NCBI RefSeq assembly: GCF_000485595.1
Contig: NW_014579779.1
Location: 1-22,255, forward strand
Length of the DNA stretch: 22,255 bases
Source: Priapulus caudatus
Taxonomy: Eukaryota > Priapulida > Priapulimorpha > Priapulimorphida > Priapulidae
Reading direction: 5' to 3'
Under the pieces are notes generated by a model. That model saw only the letters and a program-made list of their open reading frames with translations, was not told where the DNA came from and ran no database searches. Positions 1 to 10,456 of the stretch are shown piece after piece; the stretch's first letter is position 1, and each line of letters starts with the position of its first letter. The translations under genes and the position numbers were made by a program.

Positions 1-51
1 GGATTCTAGTAAACCATATTAGTCCCAAATGTGTTCACATACGCGCCGAAA

Positions 52-1215
52 CAGTGGAAGGCACATGGATGGTATCAGGAACCTTCGATCTCGAAGAAAT
101 GTTCGTTGGGATCGTTATGAAAGGTGCCACGAGATGGCGCGTACGTTTAAGTGTGTTCTGCTGTACGGCCAAGGTGGATGTACGGTGTCCTCTTCACACA
201 ATATTAACCATATATATGGGGAGTTTTCTGGAAAGTTTCAATGCATTACTGAAAAGGGTTTTTGAACTATGGAGAAAAATGTATTTTGNTATGTATGGGC
301 CAAATCATGCACGCAAGCCCCATTAAATGTGGTTAATCAGCATCTTGTAGAGATTTAATTGCCCTATAATAATGATACCAACACACATGGTGAAAGCGAG
401 GTTTCGCAGTATATAGCGTATAAGGCGGGAGAAGGCCTGTGTGTAATGTACAAAATGCTGTTTTAGCCTAATATCAAAATTGTAAGTTTGGAGCACTATA
501 ACATTTTATTGTTATGATAAAAGCTATGAACTTGATCCTCTTCAGCGACCATATCAACTATATTATGGGCTAGTTTTCTGGAACAGTATTCAATTCATTA
601 TTGAAGGATTTTTGAAATTATGGAGAAAAATGTATTTTTGGGTGCAGATTCATATTTTTGCTGAAAAATTGGTCAAAATCTCATTTTTGGCTAAAAATTG
701 TTTATGCAATCATCCCCACCATTAAATGTGGTATAGACACTTGTAGAGAATTTCAATTCCCTTTATATGATAACCACACTCACGATGGGTGAAAGCACGT
801 TCGCAAGACCGACGCAAGAGTTATATCGGATATAGGCGGAGAAAGGCTAGTGGTGTAATGTAGCAACAGAATGCTGAATTTCAGCTAATATCAAAATTTT
901 AAGTGGAAGGCACATATTAACTTTAGTTGTTAGAACAGCTATGAACTTGTGCCTATTCAGACATTATTAACCATATATAGTGGGCCAGTATTTTGGAAAA
1001 GTTTGCAATAGCATTACTGAGACAAGGGTTTTTGACAATATGGAGAACGAAATGTATTTTTGGTGCAATTGCATATCATTTTGGGACCAAAATGGTAAAA
1101 AATCACATTATTGGCCGGCAAAATTGTTACGATAATCACCAACACGCGCCAGTAAATGTGGTACATCTATAGAGAATTTAATTCCCTTAATATGATACCA
1201 CACACGTGTGAAAGG
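52..1215. repeat. Three diverged tandem copies of a ~350-430 bp repeat
   Basis: Three copies run head to tail, starting near 52, 481 and 898; the third is cut off near 1215. Anchor strings recur in each: AGTGGAAGGCACAT near 52 and 902 (a degenerate form near 485); a TTTTTGAA..ATGGAGAAAAATGTATTTT block near 258, 606 and 1026; and GATACCA..ACAC..GTGAAAG near 375, 770 and 1195. The copies differ by many one- or two-base insertions as well as substitutions. I see no coding potential. This is either satellite-like DNA or an internal part of an unknown element. Confidence 0.7.
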
Positions 1216-2178
1216 AGGGTTCTATTCAAACATTATCTTCAAATTGTTAATATTAGTTAGACATGATGGCCATTTTGAAAATTGGCCGCCATTTTTTTTC
1301 AGCAGCATATTTCAGGGTAGTCCACTGGAACGTGTTCAGGGAGGTCTCCTGAACACCGTTGATACAAACAACCTTTTACAACACCCCCATGTCTGGTTGA
1401 CGCCCGCAAAAATGGGCGTTTGCCCCTGGGTATAACAGTACCGTGTGTTCGAACCCAATAAGGTGTTTTTAATTTCCTCTGCTTTCTGTATTTCTTTGTA
1501 TTTTATTTGTTCCGTATTCATTTATCTGTTCTGTAACGTTTGTTTATGTTCGGAATTAAATATGTTTTGCATTAAAAATTGTCCTATTGACTATTGTATA
1601 TTTGTCCTGTTATGTTCGGAAACTGAACAAGCAGAGAAGAGAGCCGGTTGTTTAGCTTTCAGAACTCCGAAACCGGGTCCGGTCGTTTAGACACTGCCAT
1701 ATATAAACTTAATATTGTTATGCGGTCATAAAAACACTGTCAGGAGCACAGGCACTTGAAGCATTTCAACTGTGAACACGCCGGTGCCATTGCGCGCACA
1801 CTGACACATAAATATAGAGCAGCTATGAAAGCGTGCACCCGGAATTCGCTCGACGCTCGCTTGATTACACACGATTACAACAGAAATACTCAACCTTACG
1901 ACTCCATCTTTGCTGCTAATTGAAGTACAGTGTTCACTTGTTGTAGAAATATCATGTCTCACTTCAAAACAGAGCTGTGTCACGCAAAATCACGAATTAA
2001 ATCATGAAATTCTCGCGATCGCTAGCGACTGCGCGTGTGACTGTAACAAACTTCGGGATCTGGAGACCCCCTACCGGCCGCATACGTGACGTCATTTTTG
2101 CGCCAAAATCAAAACATCTGAAACAGCATCTGAACAGCATATGCCTCCGGCTTTGCTAAACAATACTGAGTGCTAATC
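1216..2178. other. Intergenic stretch with no recognisable gene; upstream region of the P-type transposase
   Basis: Only short unsupported reading frames are seen. A 9-bp stem (GTGTTCAGG / CCTGAACAC, 1332-1340 and 1348-1356) lies in the left part. GCGATCGC at 2015-2022 and the CRE-like palindrome TGACGTCA at 2087-2094 lie just upstream of the proposed transposase start. I could not identify a terminal inverted repeat for the transposon here. Confidence 0.4.
2087..2094. promoter_or_regulatory. CRE-like palindrome TGACGTCA
   Basis: A perfect 8-bp ATF/CREB consensus palindrome sits 84 bp upstream of the proposed ATG (2179), in a GC-richer patch. This is a reasonable position for a promoter element of the transposase gene. 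An 8-mer can occur by chance, so its function is inferred only. Confidence 0.3.
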
Positions 2179-2430
2179 ATGGCAACGTTAGAAATGAGAA
2201 GTTATATTAGTAATTGGTAAGTCTTTTATTATGCAAATTATTGCAAATATGCAATTTATTATGCAAATAATTGCCAATATATATGCAATGTTGATATACT
2301 CTAGTCTTGCCTTGGTAGGCCTACATATATAATTTTCTTTTTATTGACATTGTACGTGTACTAATCATGACAACAACGTTAGCTAGTAGAAGTGCACCTG
2401 CTAAGTATTACGTTTCCTTTTATTATGCAA
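2172..2430 (+). repeat. Decayed tandem duplication of the exon 1 region
   Basis: CTAATCATGGCAACGTTAG..AGAAGT..TTTTATTATGCAAA around exon 1 (2174-2240) recurs in altered form at about 2362-2430 (CTAATCATGACAACAACGTTAG..TTTTATTATGCAAA), about 190 bp downstream and inside intron 1. The second copy lacks the clear donor that follows exon 1. Confidence 0.55.
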
Positions 2431-5400
2431 ACCACAGATACTTTTGGATTGTTATGCACTATACAGTATACTATAATTTTGATGTACTCTTATTCAATTG
2501 ACTGACATATAATTTTCTTTTTATTCCACTATACTATAATTACTGTACCATACTAATTGTAACCATAATTATTACCATACTATACTATATTATTGCACTA
2601 TACTATAATTTTGATGTACTCTTATTCAATTGACTTACATATAATTTTCTATATATTTTCTATATATTTTAAGGCTTAAAAGAGAGCTGGTTATTGATGA
2701 ACAAGGTTATCTAACAGCACACGATGTTTTCACGAGCTTTATGAAGTCTTGCTCTAACCCAACCGTATCAAAGGTCCTTTTTGGAACACATGTAAAATTA
2801 ATATTTCCTGGCATTACTTCTTGTGTAAAAAGAAAGGGTGAAAATAATGTAAGAATATATCGTGGCGTCTCATACCGGCACCCGCAACCAGAAGACACGA
2901 TTAGCCTGCATGACATTGCATTGCGAATGAAACCTTGGTGGCAAGTAGTCACGAAAAATGACAGCAGTATCAAAATTATGTCTTCTAATTCTATTGGTAT
3001 TATCAACCAGCAGAGAGTTGTTAAAGAATTAGAAGTGTATAGAAATGGTCACTGGAATTTAAGTTTTGGAGTCGTCTGTGTGCTGACTAGTGGCCAAACG
3101 AGTCTGCTGTCACCTGGGGATGGCATGTTTCGTGTTCAGGATGTCGACAAGCTACTCCGCCAGGTAGCTAATGCAGAAATGTGCAAAGGATTGCCATTGG
3201 GAGTGTCAACTACAGGCCCACAACCAGGTGCTCATACCTTGCTTTGACTTTACTTTATGGATTTTACGTTTCGAGACCATTATTTTGAGAAGTAATTAGA
3301 CTGGAGTGCTGTCAGCATTAAAGCATTAGAGGTGCAGTGAAATCCAAATTGTACGTGCCCTGATTTAACGAGAATTCGAATATAAAGTGATATAGACATT
3401 TTTGTTGCTCTTTCAAAAACTGGAAAATATTTTGGCGAGTTAAGCCGGCCTTAGTTCGCAGTGTCTATTGCTATCAATAGAACATAAACGTGCAAAACAA
3501 CGGGTTAACTAGGGCCAAAATAGGGGTGTTTTGGGGGATGTTATGTCACCATTAGATCGGTTTATAGTTATACTCAGATTTTCTGCAACCCTGCTTTTTT
3601 CGCAATAACATTTCACAGACCTCAACGACCACGTTTTAATGGGGCCATACTGTAATTAGTATAAAACAAAATAGTCGAAAACATACCACATTTCTCTCAC
3701 ACAGTTGAGCGTTTCCAGACAGCCGAGGGAGAACCAGAAGAGATTCGCCAGCGTGCTCGCACTTGCCTTTGGCTAAAACCGGCTCTTGCACACGGCACAA
3801 GCTGCCGGGCATGCAATAGGCTTCTGCGTTATGTCCGGAAGGCTGCATCGCTGAAGGCACTTCACACTTCACATGATGCCAGTACTGCACACACTGATGC
3901 TGAGTATAGCCTCATAGATGAGAACGATGCTGATGTTGCAGCCATTGTGGCAAAATATCTGCCACAGATAAACAACCACAGTTTGCTGCGGGATCAGCTA
4001 CTTGATCAAGAGCAGAACCTTGGTAGAGCCCCCAGAGGCAGAAGGTAGAATCCTGAGTAAGTTGCACATATTGTGGCTGTCACATATATCACAATATTAT
4101 CCATACTGTCTTGTAAAAACTTCACAGGCACATGGTTATACTCATACCGAGGTGTGTTACAGTGCTCATGTAATCCAATGGCAATTGCACAAAATCTTAA
4201 TGTTTTTTTACACTATCCAACACATAGGGTTATGAAGGCATGTCTGTCGCTGTGGGCCAGCAGTCCTCGCACCTACAAGAAGCTGTCGTCACTTGGCATG
4301 TTAGTTACACTGCCAAGTAGACGTCTACTTCAATATTATAAAAACTCACTACACCAGAAGCCTGGACCCAACAACGATATGTTCCGCTGGATGTACGAGG
4401 AAGCAAAAGCCAAGCAAGTGCCATCGCATGGCATGACTGGAGGCATAGTTTTCGACGAGATGTCGATTCAGCCTGACCTTCAGATCATATACTCTGAAGA
4501 TAAAGTGAAGATCGTCGGGCTGGTCGACATGGGAGCTGAATGCTCTGCTATGCGAGTACTGAAAGAAGGTAAGAATATGTTAAATATATAGGTCTTTGTA
4601 TGCTTGTTAATCTAAATTTAGTAAATTTAGTGACATATTTAGCTAGATTACTCTCAATTTATAAACGCTTTTCTGCAACAATTTACTTTTCTCCAGGTAA
4701 ACAATCAGCGCAACTCGCCACACATGTCTTGCTGTTCATGTTCCAAGGGGACAGTGGCTTTCGCTTCCCATTTATGCATGTGCCGACAGCAGAAGCAACA
4801 GCACCAGATATATACGTTCTGTTCTGGAAAGCTATGCGTGGACTGATTGAATGGGGGTTCAGTGTGAGTAAATATTTTGCATGTCATACAAAATATTATT
4901 CATAGAAAGACTAAGAGATACCACACTTGGCAGGAATGAACGTCTATACTTACTTTCATACAATGGCAGCTAATCAGTGAGTAAAATCTTACAATGTGAA
5001 CCCTAACATCTAGAAATTATTAAAAAAATTAACCTTTGCAGGTAAACTACGCTTGCTTCGATGGTGCCGTCCATAACAGGTCGTTTCTGAAAATGCATTT
5101 CAATGGCTCCGGTTCTGCTGCAGTGTCAGCTTCCTTCGCCACACACAATGCCTGCTCGCCAGATCTGCCACTTGTCATGATGATGGATCCGAAGGTATAA
5201 TACTGAAACATACATATCCATATCACAGATAATTTCAGATAAAAAACTTTCCCACAGAGAAATGAGTTCATGTACCAGATGTTATTTTCTAGGGTCATAA
5301 TTTAATAGCATTCAAATAGTATATGTTTTTTACACTTTAGCACCTCTTCAAGAAAATAAGAAATAATATTATCAAAAGTGGATTTGGAAGAAATAGCACC

Positions 5401-6433
5401 AGACTACTGTTGCATCAGGCAGGCTTTATTACCTGGGAAATGTGGGTGAAAGCCTATCAGTGGGACCGGTAAGCGAACCCAAGTGAGGTCTCAAGGATAT
5501 GCGGTCCTGACGGATGAGCACATCTGGCCAAACAATGGTCAGAAGATGCGAAACAGACTGGCAGAAGACGTCCTTGACAAGTAAATGCTTCATCTGTTCA
5601 AAGTAAAAACAAATTGATTTTAAGCATGGTTAGAATTTTGTAATATAGTGAACATCATTTACGAGTTGCATTATACCTATTGTCAGTTCAACAGCTGTTA
5701 CGTGATGCTCCATAATAAAACCTTTTTCAGACAAACAAAAGTCAGAGAAGCAGTCATTTTTATTTTTAAGGAACATTTTAATTAATGAGTGCTAGTAAAT
5801 TATGGTGGTTGCTGGTAAAAAAATGCTGCTACCAGCGCTATGGGCATTGAGCCTGTACAGAAAAACTTGGAATTTCATGCCCCGTACATGTACATGCCAT
5901 TTTCTTATTTAAACATATGCCGTAATAATACCACGACTTTTCACTAGGCTTACCAGAAAGCTGAAGGTCGAAACGGAGATTGCCTCAACGGTGCGATACA
6001 GCTGCTGGAGGCAACCAGTGTTCTGATTGCGAACTTCACCGACACACGTCCTATAACATCAGCAGAAGACGATCGGCTCCAGTGCAATGCGAGAGCACTG
6101 CAATGGTTCACATCGTGGAAGGACGCCGTGATGAGCGATCTACAGGACACTGCCATCGTGAAGCGGAAAAAGTTGATGTCACAGGAGACACGCTTCGACA
6201 TGAAGTCAACCATTCTGGGCTTTGAAAGTCTTGTTCGCCGGAAACAGAAAACCCATCCTGGCACAAGCATAAATGCTGCTCGAGTCAACAGCGACTCGGT
6301 CGAAAACATCTTCTGCCAGCAGAGAGCCATTTCGCATGGGGCCAATGACAACCCCAATTACAAGCAGTTTATGTATGGTATGAACACCATCATATTAACC
6401 GCGGACACAGCAGTCGTTGCAACACTAGAGTAG
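2179..6433 (+). CDS. P-element/THAP9-type transposase with RFX-like winged-helix N-terminus, 8 exons
   Basis: Exons read as 2179-2216, 2674-3227, 3705-4044, 4228-4568, 4697-4863, 5042-5194, 5341-5580 and 5948-6433 (TAG); all introns use GT-AG. Exons 1-2 encode a segment like an RFX winged helix (SNWLKREL, HDVFTSFMKSC, LFGTHVKLIFPGI, VRIYRGV). Exon 3 has a CRAC zinc-knuckle-like motif. Exons 4-8 follow the P/THAP9 plan: LPSRRLLQYYKNS, VFDEMSIQ, VGLVDMG, FRFPFMH, CFDGAVHNRS, MMDPKHLFKKIRNN and NSDSVENIFCQQR. By comparison with P transposase, the Asp of FDEM, the Asp of FDGAVHN and the Glu of DSVEN are the likely catalytic acids of a split RNase H fold with a GTP-binding insert. Exon 7 contains an in-frame TAA (5470-5472) explained by one extra G near 5468; a compensating base seems missing at the exon 7 donor (5580). 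The enzyme would cut and move DNA. It is probably a transposon gene, inactive as sequenced. The family is certain in exons 4-8; the exon 1 start is less sure. Confidence 0.82.
2467..2656 (+). repeat. Direct repeat in AT-rich intron 1 of the transposase
   Basis: A segment of about 52 bp beginning TATACTATAATTTTGATG occurs at 2467-2520 and again at 2599-2650 with almost no change, 132 bp apart, separated by AT-rich sequence. It sits just before the exon 2 acceptor and has no coding potential. Confidence 0.7.
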
Positions 6434-6547
6434 CAGCAGAGCCCTTCTCATGTCGAGTGCTGAAGCCCATCAATCCGAAGAAATAGAAGAGTGATGCTTA
6501 GCGGAACGCAGGTATTATTCTCCAGGTATGAATACTTGTGAAGGCCC

Positions 6548-6674
6548 GTCTCCACACATGCTGCACGGCATGAAATGCCACGGCTCAAATACAATGCGCG
6601 AAATCATAATGCATTTCTTTCAGCGCAATGGCACTGCGTTTTGCTGTGTCGTGTCATACCGCGTGTGTGGAGAC
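6548..6674. mobile_element. Small inverted-repeat element (MITE-like)
   Basis: GTCTCCACACATGC at 6548-6561 is matched by GCGTGTGTGGAGAC at 6661-6674, which is 13 of 14 bases in inverted orientation. The 127-bp interior has no reading frame. It lies in the gap between the convergent transposase and helicase genes. It may be an independent MITE or an internal structure of the larger element. No target duplication was recognised. Confidence 0.55.
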
Positions 6675-6715
6675 ATAGCTGTAGGGTTATGATTACACAA
6701 CGATTGATCTATTAT

Positions 6716-9700
6716 TTACTGTTGCATGTTAAAGCATTTTGGGCATGTCCACGGCTCGTCACTCGCAGAAACTTCAGCCCAATTGTTATCATCGAGTAAG
6801 CCAGCACATTCTCTGTGTAGCCAAGCTCCACTTATATCACAACCAACACATGGGGAGTCCCCCACATCCTTGCTGCACGTTGGGCAGATGTAAGCCGGTT
6901 CTTGTGCGATCTTTTTTTCTGACCTGGAGTGCTTTCTTTTTCCTTTCCCTTTTTCAGCAGCAGTTGCCCTTTTCCTCGTAGTTGGTTGAGCTTCTATTGT
7001 TGGGGTCATTGTATGGTGTTGAAGGCCAGAGGGACCAGGCTGTGGCTCATCACAAGTCGCTCGCAGGACATCTGCGTCGAGCTGATGGGTGAAGATGCTC
7101 CAAACGCATTCGGTTCTGACATGCTGTCTACTGCAAGTATTCTTGCGCAGAGGTCCTCCGCAAGTTGTGTTTTCAATCTCCGTGTTCGCCATGGTAGAGT
7201 GTAGGCCTTGAAAAACGTTTTTAGCTCTTCCTTTGAGTATGTGCTAGCAGAGAAGAAGTTGGGGTTGGATCTCAAAATGCTCTTGAGTTGAAGATGTGTC
7301 AGTTGCTTCCTTTCTGATGTGTCTGCTGCAATTGTGGCCAAAGACAGTTTAGCAGTTAGGTCTTTCTCTTTCTGGTGTCTCATGTGAATTTGCCGCCTGT
7401 GGGACTCTGTTTTCTTTTGACCGTAGGACCTGATAAGTTCTTTTCGGAAGTAGTTGCTTGCAACCAGGACAAATAAATGGACGATCTTCCGAAACAGAGT
7501 ATCAAGACTGGCACTTTCTGTAACATCCGTGGAAAGAAATAATGCCCTCCATGCCTCCTTCAACTCTGCTGTGTCGAGAAGTTGCGCCTCAACAACAGAA
7601 ATGACATCCTGTTGCTCGACATCAAACCGGCCTTTGGTTTCTAAATGCACACGGTGTTTCTCTAGTAGCAAGAAAAACCGAAAGGCATTGTCACTGATGT
7701 TGTACAGTGACTGTCATATATTCTGCTTCCGAGCAGTTTCTTCCAGTGTTTCTGGCATCTCACTTGTTTTGTGAAGATCTGCATAGGATGCAGTGAGACA
7801 GTCCAGATAGTTTAGTGTTTCAACTGTACTCTTACAGAGCTTTTTCTGTTGTGACCCTTCAGCATACATGAGGCGTCGCCAACTGTTGCGATGTTTAGAT
7901 GTTAGTTTGGCTACACATCGACCAGCCACATACCGTATCTTTCCCATTCCCTCTGCGCTTAGCTGTAGTTCATCCAGTGGAATAATGTCAAGTTCAGCTT
8001 GCTGCTTTTTTACGGCATGAGACGATGCTGTTTCGAAGACAACGCGACCAATGATGTCGGCGGCTGTGCAGCTGAACAGCTTTTGGCTGGCATCTAGCTG
8101 TGCCAGGGTACATTCCATCAGTGATGCACAGCTTTGCCTGTATGCGACAGAACCAATGAAGGTGTGTCTGCTGGTGTGGAAGCTGGTAAGATCTTTGCAT
8201 TTGATTAGCGTTTCCGACTTGAGTTGCGATAGATGCTGCGCGAAGCTATTACAAATACCAATCCAGGTTTGATTAATGAAATTTTGCATCCTCTCTTTCC
8301 CAGAATGAAGTAGAGTATCACCAATGGCAATCAACTGCTGCTGAATAGGAGTCACCGGATCTGTTGGACGCAGCTCGGCTAGCAAGTCATCGACTGACAG
8401 AGGACTCTGGTCAGGGAGTATCTCTCGAATGCTTGCTTCGAGGCATCCGCTCTCCATCACAGTCTCTCCATCAGCTGCCTGCTGAACCGGCACATCAGGA
8501 ATGGTGGCCAGCATTTCATCAATCTGCAGCATTTCGCTTTCGGAAAATGAGGAGCCACTGTCATCTGCAGTAGGTGCCAACACATCTGATGTCACTGCGT
8601 GTGGTTTCTTGCAGCAACTGAGGTCAGCTTGCGCGTCGCTGTTCGTGAGCTGTTTGTAAAACTCAGTTACCTGCAAGGGATGTGGAGTCACGCAGTGTGG
8701 ATTGAAGCCGACCACTCAAAGTCCTGCCCTGCTCGTTACTCTCCCGACAGCGACTCCGAGTTGGCCAGCTGCAATGATGTGTTGGCAGTGGACCTCTACT
8801 GATGACAGTGTCATGCCTTGACACTTGTGGATGGTCATTGCAAACGCAAGCAGTAAGGGTAGCTGCTTCCGTGTTGCAATGACCTTCTGATGCGCCGGTG
8901 AAAAAATTGACGATAGGTGAGGTCTGATCAGTATTGCCTGTTGATGAATTTGGAATGAAAACTTGACGAGTGGGCCATCAGGTGTAATTTCTGACACGGT
9001 ACCTAACAGGCCATTGAAGTGTTGTTCTGACAGGTTAGTGGTCAGAACAACAGGTGCGCCGACTTTCAGAGCAACATACTTTGGCACTCTAGCCCTTCTT
9101 TTCAATGCCTGACTATTTCCAGTGTCCGTTGCCGTGTACATGGTTTGCTTTCCTGGCAGCTGGCTGAGCTGGTCTGCGTTGAATAGCTCAGCATCGAAAT
9201 TTCTTGCAAATAGAACAAGCTGCCCTGACGCCTTCAAAGAGCGAGCTACCTCAGCCAGAAGAGAGCAAGAGCCTTGGGATAAATATTCACCCCTAGCTAG
9301 CTCGTTGATGCAGGTGATTAATGCATCATCTTGCTGGCGAAGCACCTCGACAAGCTGCAGCTGGTGTTGGATGCAGATGAAGGCGTCAGACAGAAAACAA
9401 AATTGACCGTGGTCACCATATTCTGGATTGGGCACTGGAGGTAGCTGATAAAAATCCCCAGTCAGTATGATTTGTAGACCACCAAAGAAGAGGTTCGATG
9501 ACCTTAGCTTTCTGCAAACTGTTTCCAATGTTTCCAGTGTTTTTAGACTAAGCATAGAGACTTCGTCAATTAGAATGGTATCAACTGACATGATGTTGTT
9601 TCGTACGGTTGTGTAGGCATGGTCAGTGGTGATTAGCTGAGCCAGGTGTTCGGCACTGTACCGGCCATCTCCCATTCCAGCTCATCGGTGGATCGTCAAT

Positions 9701-10117
9701 CCTCCCTGCTCCAGCAGTGCATTAGCTGACACGCCTAAAAGTTTGCAAAATACATATCAGAAAAATTATTTTTAATTTAAAAACTAACATACTTATATCA
9801 TTTCATTTTGCAAATAAACGTTACCTCGCACGCTAATGATTCTGTATCATACAACATATGCTGCCCTATTTTTGCTATTAGATTTCATTCCAACTTAGCA
9901 GCAACATGTTGTATTTGCATCCCAGACATTCAAATGGCTCAATGTTTCTATTTTTTACGGGTTATGAAATCTTTCTATTGTGCAAAGCTTCATGTTATTA
10001 ATCACTTCTCAATAGCCTAGTAGTAGTTCATACCTGTTGTGCTTAACACAGCAACCGTTTTTCCCAAGCTTCTCAAGTGTTTCGCTATCTGTTTAACCAG
10101 GAACGTTTTTCCTGTAC
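6716..10117 (-). pseudogene. PIF1-like helicase with C-terminal PHD finger, interrupted
   Basis: Exon 10117-10034 carries Walker A (GTGKTFL). Its phase matches exon 9734 onward, with the acceptor at 9735-9740. The helicase continues with Walker B ILIDEVSML, motif III GGLQIILTGDFYQLPPV, TIHKCQGMTL and VAVGRVTS. These are the PIF1/RecD-like motifs of a 5'-3' DNA helicase. About 550 residues of unknown, mostly helical sequence follow (GMGKIRYVAGRCVAK). A PHD finger ends the protein: CPTC, CVGCD, WLHREC and WTCPKC near 6720-6880, ending with TAA at 6716. Three in-frame TGA codons (9684-9682, 8718-8716, 7716-7714) and one frame change between about 7192 and 7006 break the frame. The exon with the helicase N-terminus before Walker A is not found, and nothing up to 10456 looks like it. 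It is convergent with the P-type transposase. It is probably a transposon accessory gene; a cellular PIF1 is less likely because of the PHD fusion and the setting. Confidence 0.8.
9741..10033 (-). other. Intron of the PIF1-like gene
   Basis: On the minus strand the donor follows ..ACAACAG (GTATGAAC from 10033) and the acceptor is ..CTTTTAG ending at 9735. The codon split by the junction is Gly, and joining gives a continuous helicase motif I-Ia region. The intron is AT-rich and holds no other feature that I can support. Confidence 0.65.
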
Positions 10118-10456
10118 CTGAAAAATTATGAACAAACTCTATCCTACAGCAAATGTTCTACCACATACATATTAGTTTAAAATGACAAATCTCGATTTGC
10201 AACGTTAATTCAGATAACGTATCTCGATGACGCTACACCATTTCCTAATTTCTAATATTATGTTGTGTTTATAAAGCCATAGTCCATAACATAGATTATT
10301 ATCGCAATTATAGACTCGTGATATATGTTTCTAAATATAAATATGTTTGTTCTGATATCTATTCGCAGAGTTCGCTATTTCAAATATTGTATGATGATAA
10401 ACAGTTTTGAAATTCCTAAAATGTCGTGTTTACACACACACGTATATATATATATA
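10118..10456. other. AT-rich stretch without a recognised gene
   Basis: This lies upstream (minus strand) of the Walker A exon. The acceptor TTTTTCAG abuts the exon at 10118. No exon encoding the preceding helicase residues was found before the MITE at 10457, so the gene's 5' part is missing or lies elsewhere. A short TA run (10444-10457) leads into the MITE. Confidence 0.5.

Noticed and set aside
5469-5486. GTAAGC at the exon 7 break as a genuine splice donor
   Set aside because: No acceptor at a workable distance restores the family reading frame; an extra base explains the data better.
7454-9406. Several plus-strand reading frames of 70-106 residues
   Set aside because: They are antisense shadows of the helicase/PHD gene.
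6716-10117. PIF1-like gene as the RepHel helicase of the adjacent Helitron
   Set aside because: The Helitron boundaries (10715-12477) exclude it, no HUH Rep motif is seen, and a PHD finger is not expected in RepHel.
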